Source: Pseudomonas sp. SCB32
GTDB lineage: Bacteria > Pseudomonadota > Gammaproteobacteria > Pseudomonadales > Pseudomonadaceae
Length of the DNA stretch: 64,000 nt
Direction: 5' to 3'
Assembly (NCBI RefSeq): GCF_009189165.1
Contig: NZ_CP045118.1
Location: 5,022,001 to 5,086,000 of the forward strand
Shown here: piece by piece, positions 1 to 8,810 of the stretch
How the letters are laid out: every line of letters begins with the position of its first letter
Position numbering within the stretch: position 1 is the stretch's first letter
The notes under the pieces: generated by a model
Databases searched by the model: none
What the model saw: only the letters and a program-made list of their open reading frames with translations
Told to the model about the DNA's origin: nothing
Translations under genes and position numbers: made by a program

Positions 1-1
1 G

Positions 2-550
2 CAACGCTATGAACTGCCGCTGGCCGATGGCCCTCTGCAAGTCATCACCCTGCCCGGCGTGTTCAGCCATGGCCGCCTGGATCGCGGCAGTGCCCTGTTG
101 CTGGAGCAACTGGACGGCCTGCCGAGCGGCCATGTGCTGGACTTCGGCTGCGGCGCGGGGGTGCTCGGCGCAACGCTCAAACGACGTTATCCACAGAGCC
201 GCCTGACCCTGCTGGACGTCGACGCCTTCGCCGTCGAGAGCAGCCGCCTGACCCTGGCCGCCAACAACCTGGAAGGCGAAGTGATCGCCGGCGACGGCAT
301 CGATGCCGCACCGGAAAACCTCGCCGCCATCGTCAGCAACCCGCCCTTCCACCAAGGCGTGCACACCAGCTATGCGGCTACTGAACACCTGCTGCGCCAG
401 TCCGCGCGCCATCTGGCGTCCGGCGGCGAATTGCGCCTGGTGGCCAACAGCTTCCTGAAATACCCGCCGCTGATCGAGCAGCACCTCGGCCCCTGCCAGA
501 CCCTGGCCGAGTCCGACGGCTTCCGCATTTATAGCGCCCGACGGCGCTGA
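2..550 (+). CDS. rsmC: 16S rRNA (guanine1207-N2)-methyltransferase RsmC, 3' part
   Basis: This is the C-terminal half of RsmC; the reading frame is open from the first base, so the 5' part lies outside the window. It shows the SAM-binding glycine loop ([10 protein letters not shown]), an acidic LLDVD strand, and the NPPF motif typical of N2-guanine methyltransferases ([10 protein letters not shown]). RsmC uses S-adenosylmethionine to methylate G1207 of 16S rRNA in the 30S subunit. The [14 protein letters not shown] stretch before the methyltransferase core matches the RsmC domain linker. The gene ends about 75 bases before the permease gene and shows no frameshift. Confidence 0.92.
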   Translation, partial: QRYELPLADGPLQVITLPGVFSHGRLDRGSALLLEQLDGLPSGHVLDFGCGAGVLGATLKRRYPQSRLTLLDVDAFAVESSRLTLAANNLEGEVIAGDGIDAAPENLAAIVSNPPFHQGVHTSYAATEHLLRQSARHLASGGELRLVANSFLKYPPLIEQHLGPCQTLAESDGFRIYSARRR

Positions 551-625
551 CCCAAGGCCCGCACTACACTGCAGCGAGCCATGGACCGGCGCGCCGCTGC
601 ACGCCCAGACTGATCGAGGACACCC

Positions 626-2125
626 GTGAATCGCAGAATCAACGACGATGTCGAGCTGACATTCGCCATGGGGCCGAAAGAGAAGCCGCATCACCTGAAG
701 CGCTCTCTCAAGCCCCGCCACCTGAACATGATCGCCATCGGCGGCTCCATCGGCACCGGCCTGTTCGTCGCCTCCGGCAGCACCATCGCCACCGCCGGCC
801 CCGGCGGCGCGCTGATGGCCTACGCGCTGATCGGCCTGATGGTGTTCTTCCTCATGACCAGCCTCGGCGAGCTGGCGGCGCACATCCCCGATTCCGGCTC
901 GTTCTGCACCTACGGCAGCCGTTTCATCGACGATGGCTTCGGTTTCGCCATGGGTTGGAACTACTGGTACAACTGGGCGGTGACCATCGCCGCGGAACTG
1001 GTGGCCGCACAGCTGGTGATGAAGTTCTGGCTCCCTGACGTGCCCGGCATCTACTGGAGCGTGGTGTTCCTGGGCATCATGTTCATGCTCAACTTCTTCT
1101 CGGTGAAGGGCTTCGGCGAGAGCGAGTTCTGGTTCGCACTGATCAAGGTGGTCGCCGTCGTCGTATTCATCGGCATTGGCCTGGCCAGCATCATCGGCAT
1201 CATGCACGGCATCGACAGCCCCGGCTTCAGCAACTTCACCACCGGTGACGCACCCTTCGTCGGCGGCCTGCAGGCGATGATCGGGGTGGCGATGATCGCC
1301 GGTTTCTCCTTCCAGGGCACCGAGCTGATCGGCGTCGCCGCCGGTGAATCGGAAAACCCGCAGAAGTCCATTCCCATCGCCATCCGCCAGGTGTTCTGGC
1401 GAATCCTGATGTTCTACATCCTGTCGATCTTCGTGATCGGCATGCTGATCCCCTACACAGATCCGAACCTGCTCAAGACCGACAGCGCCGACATCAGCAC
1501 CTCGCCCTTCACCCTGCTGTTCGAGCGCGCGGGCCTCGCCGCCGCCGCGGGCGTGATGAACGCGGTGATCCTCTCGGCGATCCTCTCGGCGGGCAACTCG
1601 GGCATGTACGCCTCGACCCGGATGCTCTACACCATGGCCACCCAGGGCAAGGCGCCGCGCCTGTTCACCCAGGTGTCCGATAGCGGCGTGCCGCGCTATG
1701 CGCTGCTGGCCACCACCTTCGTCGGCGCGCTGTGCTTCCTCACCAGCTTCATCGGCGACAAGACCGTCTACACCTGGCTGCTCAACGCCTCGGGCATGTG
1801 CGGCTTCATCGTCTGGCTGGGCATCGCCGTGTCGCATTACCGCTTCCGCAAGGCCTTTGTCCTGCAGGGCGGCGACCTCAACAGCCTGCCGTACCGCGCC
1901 AAATGGTTCCCCTTTGGCCCGCTGTTCGCCTTCACCCTCTGCCTGGTCATCACCCTGGGGCAGAACTACCAGGCGTTCGTCGGCGAGCACGTGGACTGGC
2001 CCGGGCTGATCGCCACCTACATCACCATCCCGCTGTTCCTCTCGATCTGGCTGGGCTACCGCTTCAAGAACGGCACCCGCTTCATTCGCTACGAGGACAT
2101 GGACATCCGCTCCCACCGCGAATGA
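626..2125 (+). CDS. lysP: Lysine-specific amino acid permease (LysP-like)
   Basis: This 499-residue inner-membrane amino acid:proton symporter belongs to the APC superfamily. From memory it aligns closely along its whole length with E. coli LysP: the first membrane segment motif IGGSIGTGLFVASG, the GWNYWYNWAVTIA segment, FSFQGTELIGVAAGE, and the NSGMYASTRML segment. About 12 membrane segments are visible. The start is GTG at 626, preceded by GAGGA at 616-620; an ATG at 668-670 is an alternative. The substrate is most likely lysine, although other cationic amino acids cannot be excluded from sequence. It stands alone, followed by a palindrome and a riboswitch. Confidence 0.88.
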   Translation: MNRRINDDVELTFAMGPKEKPHHLKRSLKPRHLNMIAIGGSIGTGLFVASGSTIATAGPGGALMAYALIGLMVFFLMTSLGELAAHIPDSGSFCTYGSRFIDDGFGFAMGWNYWYNWAVTIAAELVAAQLVMKFWLPDVPGIYWSVVFLGIMFMLNFFSVKGFGESEFWFALIKVVAVVVFIGIGLASIIGIMHGIDSPGFSNFTTGDAPFVGGLQAMIGVAMIAGFSFQGTELIGVAAGESENPQKSIPIAIRQVFWRILMFYILSIFVIGMLIPYTDPNLLKTDSADISTSPFTLLFERAGLAAAAGVMNAVILSAILSAGNSGMYASTRMLYTMATQGKAPRLFTQVSDSGVPRYALLATTFVGALCFLTSFIGDKTVYTWLLNASGMCGFIVWLGIAVSHYRFRKAFVLQGGDLNSLPYRAKWFPFGPLFAFTLCLVITLGQNYQAFVGEHVDWPGLIATYITIPLFLSIWLGYRFKNGTRFIRYEDMDIRSHRE

Positions 2126-2140
2126 TCCGACGCGCAGGCT

Positions 2141-2164
2141 TGCCCAAGTCCTAGGACTTGGGCA
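2141..2164. terminator. Perfect 24-base palindrome after lysP
   Basis: An 11-base arm beginning TGCCCAAGTCC and its exact complement meet at a central TA. It lies 16 bases after the lysP stop and would form a strong hairpin in RNA, but no U-tract follows. It may be a transcript end or stabiliser, or a protein-binding site just before the riboswitch. The central motif GTCCTAGG recurs at 2175-2182. Confidence 0.45.
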
Positions 2165-2170
2165 GAATGC

Positions 2171-2366
2171 CCCCGTCCTAGGGGAGTAGTCTCCCGCGAG
2201 CGCCCAGCTCGCCCGGTACGCGTCAACACACTTGGTCCACAGACCATGGCGCGTGCGACCCACGCCTGCAACGCTCAGGCCCGGGTTTGACAAGACCTAT
2301 GACACGAGCAACCTGACCCGGGGCGGGCAGGTGGCGCGTGTCATGGTGATTAGTCGACCCGCCCCT
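2171..2366 (+). promoter_or_regulatory. yybP-ykoY (Mn2+) riboswitch leader
   Basis: The leader of the next gene contains the two conserved internal-loop sequences of the yybP-ykoY class: GGGGAGUAG at 2181-2189 and GACAAGACCU at 2289-2298, with the usual CGUCAACA...UGG segment at 2221-2234. This class binds Mn2+ and commonly precedes manganese exporters, including UPF0016 proteins. Candidate switching helices are visible. ATGACACG (2299-2306) is complementary to CGTGTCAT (2337-2344), and GGGGCGGG (2320-2327) to CCCGCCCC (2358-2365), the latter lying beside the ribosome-binding region. Control of translation initiation is therefore inferred. Confidence 0.85.
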
Positions 2367-2377
2367 TAGGAAGCCTG

Positions 2378-2959
2378 ATGGAATCCCTCTTCGTCCCAAC
2401 CCTGATCGTTGCCCTGGCCGAAATCGGCGACAAGACGCAACTGCTCGCGCTCGTCCTCGCTGCCCGTTTCCGCAAGCCCTGGCCGATCATCGCCGGGATC
2501 ATCGCCGCCACCCTGGCCAACCACTTCGCCGCCGGCGCCGTTGGCAGCTGGGTCGCCAGCTTCTTCTCGGCAACCACCCTGAGCTGGGTGCTGGCCGCGT
2601 GCTTCCTGGCCGTCGCCGGCTGGACCCTGATCCCCGACAAGCTGGATGACGACGAAGAAGGCGCGCTGAAGAAATTCGGCCCGTTCCTCACCACCCTGAT
2701 CGCCTTCTTCCTCGCCGAGATGGGCGACAAGACCCAGGTCGCCACCGTGATGCTGGCCGCGCAGTACCCGCACTTCTGGCTGGTGGTGATGGGCACCACG
2801 CTGGGCATGCTGATCGCCAACGTGCCGGTGGTGCTGGCCGGCAACTTCGCCGCCGATCGCCTGCCGCTCAACCTGATCCGCCGCCTGGCCGCCGCCGCCT
2901 TCGCCGTTCTCGGCCTGGCCGCCGTCTGGCATGCGTTGCAACTGGGCGGCGTGCTCTGA
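2378..2959 (+). CDS. mneA: UPF0016/Gdt1 (TMEM165) family cation exporter, probably Mn2+
   Basis: The 193-residue integral membrane protein has the two family signature repeats, E-I-G-D-K-T-Q near residue 15 and E-M-G-D-K-T-Q near residue 113, in an inverted-repeat six-helix fold. Characterised relatives are yeast Gdt1 and Vibrio MneA, which move Mn2+ or Ca2+ out of the cytosol. The manganese riboswitch just upstream supports manganese export. Start is ATG 2378; AGGAAG lies at 2368-2373. The gene symbol follows the Vibrio homologue and is a family-level inference. Confidence 0.85.
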   Translation: MESLFVPTLIVALAEIGDKTQLLALVLAARFRKPWPIIAGIIAATLANHFAAGAVGSWVASFFSATTLSWVLAACFLAVAGWTLIPDKLDDDEEGALKKFGPFLTTLIAFFLAEMGDKTQVATVMLAAQYPHFWLVVMGTTLGMLIANVPVVLAGNFAADRLPLNLIRRLAAAAFAVLGLAAVWHALQLGGVL

Positions 2960-3063
2960 CCTGAGCTCGAGGGAGCCTGGCGCGCCGGCCAATGCCTGTG
3001 TTTCACAATCGATACACAGTGGTGCGCCATTCTCCCCGTACATCAGCAAGCACAGGAAGCGCC

Positions 3064-3507
3064 ATGTCTGAGAAGGATCTCAAGAAGCTCGCTCGCCAGC
3101 ACATCGACCTTGCGTGGAACAAGGGTCACCTGGCGCTGGCCGAGCAGCTGCACAGCCCGGACTTCATCTACAAGAGCGCCTTCACCGCGCAACCCCTGAA
3201 CAACGCCGGCTACCGCCGCCTGGTACAGGAGATCCGCTCGGCCATGCCGGACCTGGAAGTGGTGGTGGAGGAATGCATCCGCGAAGGCAACAAGGTGTTC
3301 ACCTGGAGCACCCTGCTGGGCAGCATCTCCCGCCCCGCCTTCGGCTACCCGGCCAGCGAAAAGATTCTCAGCCTGTCGGCCATGGGCTTCTGGGTGTTCA
3401 GCAGTACCGGGGAAATCGTCGAACTGTGCACCATGTTCGACATGGAAAGCTTCCGCGCGCAGATGGGGCTGCAGAACCGGCCCTTTGCCGAGAAGGCGCT
3501 GCCCTGA
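3064..3507 (+). CDS. SnoaL-like / ester cyclase family protein
   Basis: A 147-residue soluble protein of the NTF2-like (SnoaL) fold. It shows the early helix with HIDLAWNKGHLALAEQL, the usual position of a catalytic-pocket segment (LHSPDFIYK), and a mid-region I-R-S-A-M-P-D-L-E-V typical of polyketide-cyclase-like proteins. In this family function ranges from cyclases to steroid-isomerase-like enzymes, and many members are unassigned; no substrate can be named. ATG 3064 was chosen because AGGAAG precedes it by four bases; an in-frame ATG at 2992 lacks a ribosome site. A hairpin terminator follows. Confidence 0.75.
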   Translation: MSEKDLKKLARQHIDLAWNKGHLALAEQLHSPDFIYKSAFTAQPLNNAGYRRLVQEIRSAMPDLEVVVEECIREGNKVFTWSTLLGSISRPAFGYPASEKILSLSAMGFWVFSSTGEIVELCTMFDMESFRAQMGLQNRPFAEKALP

Positions 3508-3510
3508 GAT

Positions 3511-3543
3511 GAAAAAGCCCGGCATCTGCCGGGCCTTTTCATT
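3511..3543. terminator. Rho-independent terminator
   Basis: Inverted repeat AAAAGCCCGGC...GCCGGGCCTTTT just after the SnoaL-like gene. A-rich and T-rich flanks on both sides suggest it works for either strand. Its arms are nearly the same as those at 11371 and 44276. Confidence 0.85.
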
Positions 3544-3553
3544 TGTGCTCTTC

Positions 3554-3616
3554 GTAGGAGCGAGGTTGCTCGCGCCCCCCGCAGCGGGGCGGGTTCGCGA
3601 GCAAGCTCGCTCCTAC
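3554..3616. repeat. REP-type inverted repeat
   Basis: Starts with GTAGGAGCGAG and ends with the complementary CTCGCTCCTAC, with GGTTGCTCGCG/CGCGAGCAAGC internal arms. It has the form of Pseudomonas repetitive extragenic palindromes. Related copies or half-copies occur at 8091, 15003, 18550, 39311 and 39353. Confidence 0.8.
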
Positions 3617-3625
3617 ATTGTTTCT

Positions 3626-3699
3626 GGGTCCCCGCGTTCGCGGGGATGACGCAGGGAGCGCGAATCCCACCTCCGTCACTCCCGCGAACGCGGGAGCCC
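3626..3699. repeat. Inverted pair of CCCGCGAACGCGGG elements
   Basis: GGGTCCCCGCGTTCGCGGGGATGAC is followed 25 bases later by its near-complement GTCACTCCCGCGAACGCGGGAGCCC; each arm contains its own 14-16 base palindrome. A further copy lies at 39557-39580. It is a second repeat family distinct from the GTAGGAGC elements. Confidence 0.7.
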
Positions 3700-3730
3700 A
3701 AAAGACAGTGGCTCCTACAGGGTGCGCAAT

Positions 3731-4714
3731 CTACAGATAGTCATTGGCATGGAACCAGGCGATCGCCCGCTCCAGCGTATCCTCCAGCGGCACATGGGAC
3801 TCGAAGCGCAGCTCTTCGCGCGCCTTGCGCCCATCGAGGAACTGCCCGCCGGCCATCACCTCGATCGCCGTATCGTCCAGCAGCGGCACCTTGCCGGTCA
3901 GCCGGTAGCGCCAGCGACCCAGGGTCGCCAAGGCGCGCGCACGGTGCAGTGGCATCGGTGTCGGCGCCGGCTTGCCCAACAGGCGAGCGATGGTGGCGGT
4001 CAACTCGCCCATCTCGATGTTGTGCCCGGTGAGCAGGTAGCGCTCGCCGACCCGGCCGCGCTCCAGCGCCAGCAGCAGGCCACGGCCGGCCTCGGCGGCG
4101 TCGATCACGTTGCGCCGGCCCGGCACGTAGTGAAGCATCTCATCATGCCCGATGGCGGTGATCAGCCGTCCGGTGGTCGGGCCGATGTCGAGCTCGCCCA
4201 GCGCCATGCCGGGAATCCCGATCACCACCGGCAACCCGCCGCGCGCCTGCTCGCGGGCCTGCTCGTCGAGCGCCCACTTGCACATGACGTAGGCACTCTT
4301 GCCGGTAGGCAGGCCCTCGTAGAACAGCCCCTCGTGCCCCGGCAGCCCCTGGGGGTGCAACGGCATGGCGAAGGCCGAACCGACGTAGAGGATGCGCGGC
4401 ACCTTGGCCTGCAGACAGGCGGCGTAGAAGTGGTTGGTCAGGTCCAGGGCACTGGCCACCTCTTCCTGCCAGCGACGCGGCCGCACCGGGTAGTAGCCGG
4501 CGCTGAAGATCACCGCATCCAGGCCGCTCAGCGCTCGCGCCATGCCGCGGTGGTCGAAGAGCTCGGCCACCCGGCATTCCGGTTCGAGGTAGGCCAGCCG
4601 CTGAATCTGCGACGACGGCCGATGGATCAGCACCAACTGGTGTCCCGCGGCCTTGATGGCACGGGCAGCGTGATGGCCCAGGAGCCCTGTGGCTCCAAGT
4701 ACAGCAATTTTCAC
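3731..4714 (-). CDS. NAD(P)-dependent epimerase/dehydratase (extended SDR)
   Basis: The 327-residue protein is an extended short-chain dehydrogenase/reductase of the dihydroflavonol-reductase-like group. The N-terminal Rossmann glycine motif GATGLLG follows the first strand (KIAVLGATG), the middle has VGSAFAMP, and the catalytic YxxxK is in SAYVMCK. Such enzymes oxidise or reduce sugar nucleotides, sterols or aldehydes; the substrate here is unknown. The start is GTG at 4714, with a GGGAG ribosome site eight bases before; longer upstream frames read through low-complexity sequence. The M48 protease gene lies upstream on the same strand. Confidence 0.8.
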   Translation of the reverse strand: MKIAVLGATGLLGHHAARAIKAAGHQLVLIHRPSSQIQRLAYLEPECRVAELFDHRGMARALSGLDAVIFSAGYYPVRPRRWQEEVASALDLTNHFYAACLQAKVPRILYVGSAFAMPLHPQGLPGHEGLFYEGLPTGKSAYVMCKWALDEQAREQARGGLPVVIGIPGMALGELDIGPTTGRLITAIGHDEMLHYVPGRRNVIDAAEAGRGLLLALERGRVGERYLLTGHNIEMGELTATIARLLGKPAPTPMPLHRARALATLGRWRYRLTGKVPLLDDTAIEVMAGGQFLDGRKAREELRFESHVPLEDTLERAIAWFHANDYL

Positions 4715-4773
4715 GGGCGCTCCCTGTTCACGTTGCACAGCGGCGCAACCACGCGCCGCTCCTGGCGGGCCAA

Positions 4774-5592
4774 TCAGTGGCCTTTGGCTTGCTCGTAAAG
4801 CGGCATCACCTTCGGAATGGCAGCCTGCAGGTTGGCCATCCGGGTGCTGTCGGCCGGGTGGGTGCTGAGGATTTCCGGCGGAGCATCGCCACCGGCCTGT
4901 CCCATCTTCTGCCACAAGGTCATCGCGGCGTTGGGGTTATAGCCGGCGCGGGCGGCCAATTCCAGGCCGATCAGGTCAGCTTCGTTCTCGTTCTGCCGGC
5001 TGTTGGGCAGGGTCAGGCTGTATTCCACTACCTGGTGGGCCAGGTCGACGCTGTTCTGGCCCAGGCCCAGCAGGGCGCCGCCGATGCCCAGGCCCATCTG
5101 CTCGGCGTAGGCGCGGGACATGGCTTCACGGCCGTGCTCGCGCAGGGCGTGGGCGATCTCATGGCCCATCACGGCGGCGAGTTCGTCATCGGTCAGCTTC
5201 AACTTATCGATCAGCCCGGTGTAGACGATGATCTTGCCGCCGGGACCGCAGTTGGCGTTGAGCTCGTCGCTCTTGATCACGTTGACTTCCCACTTCCAGG
5301 ACGGTGCATCCGGACGGAAGGCGCCGGTCTGCGGAATCAACCGACTGGCGATGGCCTTCACACGCTTGGCATCACTGCTGCTGGCGTCCAGCTTGCCGGC
5401 CTTGGACGCCTCGCCGAGGGTCTGCTGGTAGGACTGGGCGTACATCTGATCGACCTGCGCACTGGACAGCATGCTGAACATGGTCTGCTGGCGGTTGACG
5501 CCGACGACGCCGCCGTTGGTGGTGCTCACCTCCTGGCAAGCGGTCAGCAGCAGGGCTGCGGCCAGGCCGGCGACACGGAAAAGACGGGGCAT
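4774..5592 (-). CDS. M48 family zinc metalloprotease lipoprotein
   Basis: The 272-residue protein begins with a lipoprotein signal peptide (MPRLFRVAGLAAALLLTAC, lipobox L-T-A-C), so it is anchored in the envelope. The zinc-binding HEIAH motif is in AVMGHEIAHALREH, and the third ligand lies in the later E-N-E-A-D-L-I-G-L-E segment, as in M48 peptidases of the LoiP/YggG/BepA group. These take part in outer-membrane protein quality control. The start at 5592 gives the signal peptide and has GGAGAGCAGC before it. The family assignment is strong, the substrate unknown. Confidence 0.88.
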   Translation of the reverse strand: MPRLFRVAGLAAALLLTACQEVSTTNGGVVGVNRQQTMFSMLSSAQVDQMYAQSYQQTLGEASKAGKLDASSSDAKRVKAIASRLIPQTGAFRPDAPSWKWEVNVIKSDELNANCGPGGKIIVYTGLIDKLKLTDDELAAVMGHEIAHALREHGREAMSRAYAEQMGLGIGGALLGLGQNSVDLAHQVVEYSLTLPNSRQNENEADLIGLELAARAGYNPNAAMTLWQKMGQAGGDAPPEILSTHPADSTRMANLQAAIPKVMPLYEQAKGH

Positions 5593-5782
5593 GCTGCTCT
5601 CCTGAAACTGTGCAATTACCCAAAGACAGCGCGCATGGTAGGCCGCGCCCCGATGCCCGGCAACTACCCGGCAACAAGCGGCGTACAACGGCGTTACAAC
5701 CCATTACAAGCAGCCCCTAAGGAAACCGCCCCTGCCTGCCGATAACCAGGCACACGCAGGCTCTGGGACATCGGATACCCGT

Positions 5783-7915
5783 ATGAAATTCAAGTCGATC
5801 CAGTTTTCCGTGGTGGCGCTGGCCGGGGCCAGCGTCTTGGCGGTGGTCGCGGCATTGGTGCTGTATGCGCTGTTCGCGGGGGCCAGGACCCAGGCGCTGG
5901 TGCAGGAACGCACCCAGGCCTTGCTCGAGCAGGTGATCAATGAGCGCCTGGTGGCTATGGCGCGCGGCCAGGTCAGCCAGATCCAGCGTGAGTTGGAATA
6001 CCCGCTGACGGTCGCCCGCGACCTGGCCAACACCAACGCCCTGCTCGACGAGACCGACGCCAACGGCCAGCCGGTTCTGGGCATAGGCCGTGCCGGCATG
6101 TCCAACCTGCTGCGCCAGACCGTGGCACAAAATCCCAAGCTGCTCGACGCCTTCGCCGGCTGGGAACCCAATGCTTTTGCCGGCAGCGACAGCCAGTACG
6201 CCGGCCTGCCGGGCTACGACGCCAGCGGCCGCTTCATGCCCTGGTGGTACCGCAAGGACGGCGGCCTGACCGTGGAAGCCATGGGCGACACCCTGGAAAG
6301 CCAGAAGATGCAGCCCACCGGCGTGCGCGAAGGCGAGTACTACCTGTGCCCGAAAGAGAAGCACCAGCCCTGCATCGTCGACCCGGCGCCCTATGAGATG
6401 GCTGGCAAGATGGTGCTGATGTCCTCCTTCAACGCACCGATCATGGTCAAGGGCCAGTTCAAGGGCACCGTCGGCGTGGACCTGTCGCTGGACTTCATCC
6501 AGGACCTGCTCAAGGCCGCCGACGGCCAGCTTTACCACGGCGCCGGCGAGATGGCGCTGATCTCCACCAATGGCCGCCTGGTCGCCTACACCAAGGACCC
6601 GAGCAAGCTCGGCGAGCCTGCCAGCAGCGTGCTGGACGCCAGCGAAGTGGCCAACCTGAGCAAGCTGACGCTCGACCAGCCGCTGACTTCGGTGGACCAG
6701 GAGCACGGCCACATCGAGCTGTTCCTGCCCTTCACCATCGCCGATTCCGGCGCGCGCTGGACCCTGATGCTGCAACTGCCGCAGGAAGCCGTGCTGGGTG
6801 ACCTGAAGCAGCTGCAGGCCGACCTGAAGTCGCAACGCGACGGCGACACCCTGGGCATGACCCTGGTGGGCCTGCTGATCGCCGCTATCGGCCTTGCGGT
6901 GATCTGGCTGGTCGGCCACGGCATCGCCCGCCCGCTGCGCCAGTTGGTCGGCATGCTCGACGATATCGCCCAGGGCGAAGGCGACCTGACCCGCCGCCTG
7001 ACCAGCGACCGCGCCGACGAACTGGGCTCCATCGCCAAGGGCTTCAACACCTTCCTCGGCAAGCTGCAGGGCATGATCGGCCAGGTGGTGACCTCGGTGC
7101 AGCGCGTCAGCGATTCCTCCGAACACACCGCCGACATCGCCATCCGCACCAACCAGGGCGTGCAGAAGCAGCTGGCGGAAATCGAACTGGTGGCCACCGC
7201 CGTCCACGAGATGACCGCCACCGCCCAGGACGTGGCGCGCAACGCCACTCACGCGGCGGAAGCGGCCAACCACGCCGACCAGGCCGCGCACCACGGCAAG
7301 CGCATCGTCGAGAGCAGCTCGGCGGCGATCCAGGCGCTGGCCAGCGAGATCGGCCGCGCGGTGGGCGTCGTCCAGACCCTGGCCCGCGACAGCGAGAACA
7401 TCAACGCGATCCTGGTGGCCATTCGCGGCATCGCCGAGCAGACCAACCTGCTGGCGCTCAACGCCGCCATCGAAGCGGCCCGCGCCGGCGAGCAGGGACG
7501 CGGCTTCGCGGTGGTCGCCGACGAGGTGCGCAACCTGGCGCAGAAGACCCAGCAGGCCACCGAGGAAATCCAGTCGATGATCCAGCAGCTGCAGCACGGC
7601 ACCCGCGAAGTGGTGCAGGTGATGCAGCAGAGCCAGGAGAAGACCGACGACAGCGTGCGCCACGCCAGCGAGGCGGCCCAGGCGCTGGAGTCGATCACCC
7701 AGGCGGTCTCGGTGATCAACGACATGAACACCCAGATCGCCAGCGCCGCCGAAGAGCAGAGCGCGGTGGCCGAGGACATCAACCGCAACGTCAGCAACAT
7801 CGGCATGGTCGCCAACCAGGTCGCTGGCGGCGCGGACGAAGCCTCCCAGGCCAGCGCCGAGCTGACCAAGCTGGCCGAGCAGCAGCGTCGGTTGGTGAAT
7901 CAGTTCAGGGTGTGA
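5783..7915 (+). CDS. Methyl-accepting chemotaxis protein with dCache ligand domain
   Basis: A 710-residue chemoreceptor. It has a membrane segment near residues 7-30, a periplasmic double-Cache domain to about 350 (including [13 protein letters not shown] and [13 protein letters not shown]), a second membrane segment near 356-378, a HAMP domain ([25 protein letters not shown]) and the cytoplasmic signalling domain, whose conserved hairpin tip includes [19 protein letters not shown]. It would control CheA through CheW. The WYR/D pattern resembles dCache domains that bind amino acids or amines, but the ligand is an inference. No chemotaxis genes are adjacent, which is normal for Pseudomonas receptors. 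Confidence 0.92.
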   Translation: MKFKSIQFSVVALAGASVLAVVAALVLYALFAGARTQALVQERTQALLEQVINERLVAMARGQVSQIQRELEYPLTVARDLANTNALLDETDANGQPVLGIGRAGMSNLLRQTVAQNPKLLDAFAGWEPNAFAGSDSQYAGLPGYDASGRFMPWWYRKDGGLTVEAMGDTLESQKMQPTGVREGEYYLCPKEKHQPCIVDPAPYEMAGKMVLMSSFNAPIMVKGQFKGTVGVDLSLDFIQDLLKAADGQLYHGAGEMALISTNGRLVAYTKDPSKLGEPASSVLDASEVANLSKLTLDQPLTSVDQEHGHIELFLPFTIADSGARWTLMLQLPQEAVLGDLKQLQADLKSQRDGDTLGMTLVGLLIAAIGLAVIWLVGHGIARPLRQLVGMLDDIAQGEGDLTRRLTSDRADELGSIAKGFNTFLGKLQGMIGQVVTSVQRVSDSSEHTADIAIRTNQGVQKQLAEIELVATAVHEMTATAQDVARNATHAAEAANHADQAAHHGKRIVESSSAAIQALASEIGRAVGVVQTLARDSENINAILVAIRGIAEQTNLLALNAAIEAARAGEQGRGFAVVADEVRNLAQKTQQATEEIQSMIQQLQHGTREVVQVMQQSQEKTDDSVRHASEAAQALESITQAVSVINDMNTQIASAAEEQSAVAEDINRNVSNIGMVANQVAGGADEASQASAELTKLAEQQRRLVNQFRV

Positions 7916-7973
7916 GCATGATCGCGGGGGCTGCCCCGCGATCCCTGTAGGAGCAACTGTCTTTTGTGCCCTT

Positions 7974-8054
7974 GTAGGATGGCGTAGAGCGAAGCGAAAC
8001 CCATCAACATCGTGCACCGACAGCATGGGTATCGCTTCGCTCCACCCATCCTAC
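7974..8054. repeat. Long inverted repeat GTAGGATGG...CCATCCTAC
   Basis: The left part holds GTAGGATGGCGTAGAGCGAAGCG and the right part CGCTTCGCTCCACCCATCCTAC, so the two halves pair over most of their length around a short spacer. It resembles a second Pseudomonas intergenic repeat type. It lies between the chemoreceptor gene and the SRAP-like gene. Confidence 0.7.
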
Positions 8055-8090
8055 GAATTGCGGCAACTCCAGTCCTGGTGCACGACTCCT

Positions 8091-8136
8091 GTAGGAGCGG
8101 ACGGAGTCCGCGATCGCGCCCATGGGGCGCTCCTAC
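8091..8136. repeat. REP-type repeat
   Basis: GTAGGAGCGGACGGAGTCCGCGATCGCG...GGGGCGCTCCTAC: complementary ends of the GTAGGAGC family with an internal CGGACGGAGTCCG palindrome. It lies just after the 3' end of the SRAP-like gene. Confidence 0.75.
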
Positions 8137-8167
8137 AGGTCAACTCCGTTTCACAGGGAGTCCGGCA

Positions 8168-8779
8168 TCAGGCCGGCGTCAGGCACTCCGGCCCGTTGCA
8201 CGTGGGATCATTGACGAAACTCGCCAGCACCTGCTCGCGCAACCGCGCCAGCGGCAATTGCAGCAACTCAAGCAAGCGCGCCCGATCGGTCTCGTTCGAC
8301 AGCCACTGCGCCTGCTCCACCGCATCGAGGATCAACGGCCGGCGCATGTCCCCGGCCGCCTGGGTGACCATCGCCACGCTGTAGTAGACATGCCCCTCCA
8401 CCGGATAGGCCTCCCACACCCCCGCGAAACAGATCAGCCCGCCGCCGGAAATCCAGTGCGGGCGCTTGCGCACGCCGCGCCACTCGTAGAAGCCGTTGGC
8501 CGGCAGCAGGCAGCGGCGCTGGGCAAAGGCGTCACGGAACATCGGCTGTTCGGCAATGGTTTCGGCGCGGGCATGGGCCGGGGTGCGCGACAGGTCCTTC
8601 AGCCAGGCCGGCGTCAGGCCCCAGCGCGCGAGGTCGGCGCAATGCGCACCACCCTCCTCGCGCAGCATCAGTACGCGCGCGCCGGGGGCGAGGTTCCATT
8701 GCGGCTGCAGGTCCGCGGGGAAGCCCGAGCTCTGGGCAAGTTCGCGGTTCCAGCGGAACAGGGCGTAGCGGCTGGTCAT
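8168..8779 (-). CDS. SRAP/YedK-fold protein without the canonical catalytic residues
   Basis: The 203-residue protein has the SOS-response-associated peptidase (HMCES/YedK) fold: N-L-A-P-G near 29-33, WGLTPAW near 53-59, RCLLPANGFYEW at 89-100, AGVWEA and RRPLIL near 146-151. Family members crosslink to abasic sites in single-stranded DNA through Cys2, helped by an Asn, a Glu and a His. Here the start reads Met-Thr, so Cys2 is Thr; the N in the usual N-A-R-x-E is His69; and the H of H-D-R-R-P aligns with Asp144. Only Glu99 of FYEW is kept. It is full length with no stop, so a changed role is more likely than decay. Confidence 0.82.
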   Translation of the reverse strand: MTSRYALFRWNRELAQSSGFPADLQPQWNLAPGARVLMLREEGGAHCADLARWGLTPAWLKDLSRTPAHARAETIAEQPMFRDAFAQRRCLLPANGFYEWRGVRKRPHWISGGGLICFAGVWEAYPVEGHVYYSVAMVTQAAGDMRRPLILDAVEQAQWLSNETDRARLLELLQLPLARLREQVLASFVNDPTCNGPECLTPA

Positions 8780-8810
8780 GGGCAGTCGTTCACGGGGAGG
8801 GAGGGATCAA

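Noticed and set aside
3554..3699. CRISPR-like array from repeated GTAGGAGC and CCCGCG motifs
   Set aside because: The repeats are inverted rather than regularly spaced direct repeats, and no spacers of constant length are present.
3722..5745. Long plus-strand open frames opposite the epimerase and M48 protease genes
   Set aside because: They lack ribosome sites and recognisable domains; the minus-strand products have signal peptide, HEIAH and Rossmann motifs. High GC makes antisense frames long.
5717..8026. 769-codon minus-strand open frame opposite the chemoreceptor
   Set aside because: His/Gly/Val-rich antisense shadow; the plus strand encodes an unmistakable MCP.
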